Positions 63,566 to 64,000 of a stretch of 64,000 nucleotides of DNA are shown here, in pieces. The notes beneath the pieces were generated by a model. That model did no database searches, was not told where the DNA came from, and saw only the letters and a program-made list of their open reading frames with translations. A program made the translations under genes and the position numbers. The DNA is from Prevotella sp. Rep29 (GTDB lineage: Bacteria > Bacteroidota > Bacteroidia > Bacteroidales > Bacteroidaceae), in contig NZ_CP047159.1 of NCBI RefSeq assembly GCF_019551475.1, positions 1,364,001-1,428,000 on the forward strand. Reading direction: 5' to 3'. The first letter of the stretch is position 1. Each line of letters starts with the position of its first letter.

Positions 63566-64000
63566 ATGACCGAACAACTCCGCAGAAAACTCAGCGACTT
63601 GCCAGTGGTGCGCTGGACAGCACTCCTCATCGTTGCTTTCACCATGATGATGGGCTATTACATCACCTATCAGATGTCGCCGTTGGAGTCACTCCTCGAA
63701 TCGCCGGTAGCCAGTGGTGGCATGAACTGGACGAGCACGGAGTACGGATTCTTCTCCGGCTCCTACGGATTCATCAACGTCTTTCTCCTGATGCTGTTCT
63801 TCGGCGGACTGATTCTCGACAAGATGGGCGTCCGCTTCACGGGCATATTGGCTTGCACGCTGATGGTTGCCGGTGTACTGATGATGTATTATGCCGTCAC
63901 ATTCATCACGCCCGATGCTGCCACGCACGTCAATCTTCCCCTGCTGGGGCTTCCCGACATGATGCTCAAACGGCAAGTTATCTATTCGGCACTGGGCTTC
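63566..64000 (+). CDS. Major facilitator superfamily transporter, paralogue 2 (truncated by window edge)
   Basis: The first 145 codons of a second MFS protein that runs past the right edge: MTEQLRRKLSDLPVVRWTALLIVAF..., then LMLFFGGLILDKMGVRFTGILACTLMVAGVLMMYY (about 75-108), matching the same position of paralogue 1 (IILDKMGVRFTAILSG). The tandem pair probably arose by duplication and may handle related substrates. The upstream motif ACATTATTATATATA lies just before ATG 63566. Confidence 0.88.
   Translation, partial: MTEQLRRKLSDLPVVRWTALLIVAFTMMMGYYITYQMSPLESLLESPVASGGMNWTSTEYGFFSGSYGFINVFLLMLFFGGLILDKMGVRFTGILACTLMVAGVLMMYYAVTFITPDAATHVNLPLLGLPDMMLKRQVIYSALGF

Overview
The window reads as a chromosomal segment of a Bacteroidales bacterium, most likely Prevotella in the broad sense. 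The reasons are: promoters of the Bacteroidetes type (TTTG, 19-21 bases, TAnnTTTG) before many genes; a short primary sigma factor; a T9SS plug-domain protein (DUF5103), a GldB-like lipoprotein and a secreted leucine-rich-repeat protein with a Prevotella-type C-terminal tail; DUF4494, DUF4295, DUF3078 and DUF1573 proteins; and DPP IV and DPP5-type peptidases beside an indolepyruvate oxidoreductase, which suggests peptide and amino acid catabolism. Most of the window is ordinary core genome; the accessory signal lies in the intergenic DNA and in 57.1-61.9 kb.

Layout. 0-5.3 kb: start of a hydrolase lipoprotein, a remnant tail, a cyclophilin-like lipoprotein, glyA, lepA and a Crp-type regulator. 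5.3-12.9 kb: two tandem acyl-CoA ligases, a small acidic protein, a secreted LRR protein and a LolC/E permease. 12.9-15 kb: repeat-rich DNA, a GxxExxY gene inside an inverted repeat, and a membrane protein. 15-22 kb: DUF4494, YggS, PepD, an OmpH-like lipoprotein, Nth, DUF2461, a nitrilase-family amidase and an acidic-tailed protein. 22-27 kb (minus strand): DMP19, smpB, HAD, map, tsaD, cinA, rpmB, rpmG and DUF4295. 27-40 kb: eno, DUF5103, two deoxynucleoside kinases, tRNA-Lys, pyrBI, gldB-like, a radical SAM protein, DPP IV and iorAB. 40.3-42.2 kb: an IS1634-family element between perfect 125-bp direct repeats. 42-57 kb: DUF1573, rpoD, tRNA-Gly, tRNA-Thr, uvrA, pncA-like, an aminotransferase, DUF3078, pyrG, yidC and a DPP5-like peptidase. 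57-64 kb: an AT-richer block with an orphan lipoprotein and the pdx operon (kinase-like/AraC fusion, pdxS, pdxT), a phosphodiesterase-fold lipoprotein, then two tandem MFS transporters, the last running off the end.

Two observations stand out. (1) A dispersed modular intergenic element occurs five times (977, 13334, 27317 on the minus strand, 43881, 50989). A GTATATTTATRCAG-like motif lies exactly 78 bases before the first unit of an array of 2-5 palindromic units with an exact 22-bp period (core AAAAGTTSAACTTTT), and the array is closed by two more AT-rich motifs. Full copies are 214 bp, unit cores change in a pairing-preserving way, and in all five cases the leader end faces the start of a gene reading away from the element. 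(2) The pdx operon begins with an apparent PLP/HMP-kinase-derived domain that lacks the central and GTGC catalytic segments and is fused to an AraC-type DNA-binding domain. It overlaps pdxS by 4 bases and looks like an enzyme turned into a vitamin B6 sensor. The same block carries a 70-bp duplication of the pdxS 3' end with only synonymous differences, and a three-fold repeated promoter segment.
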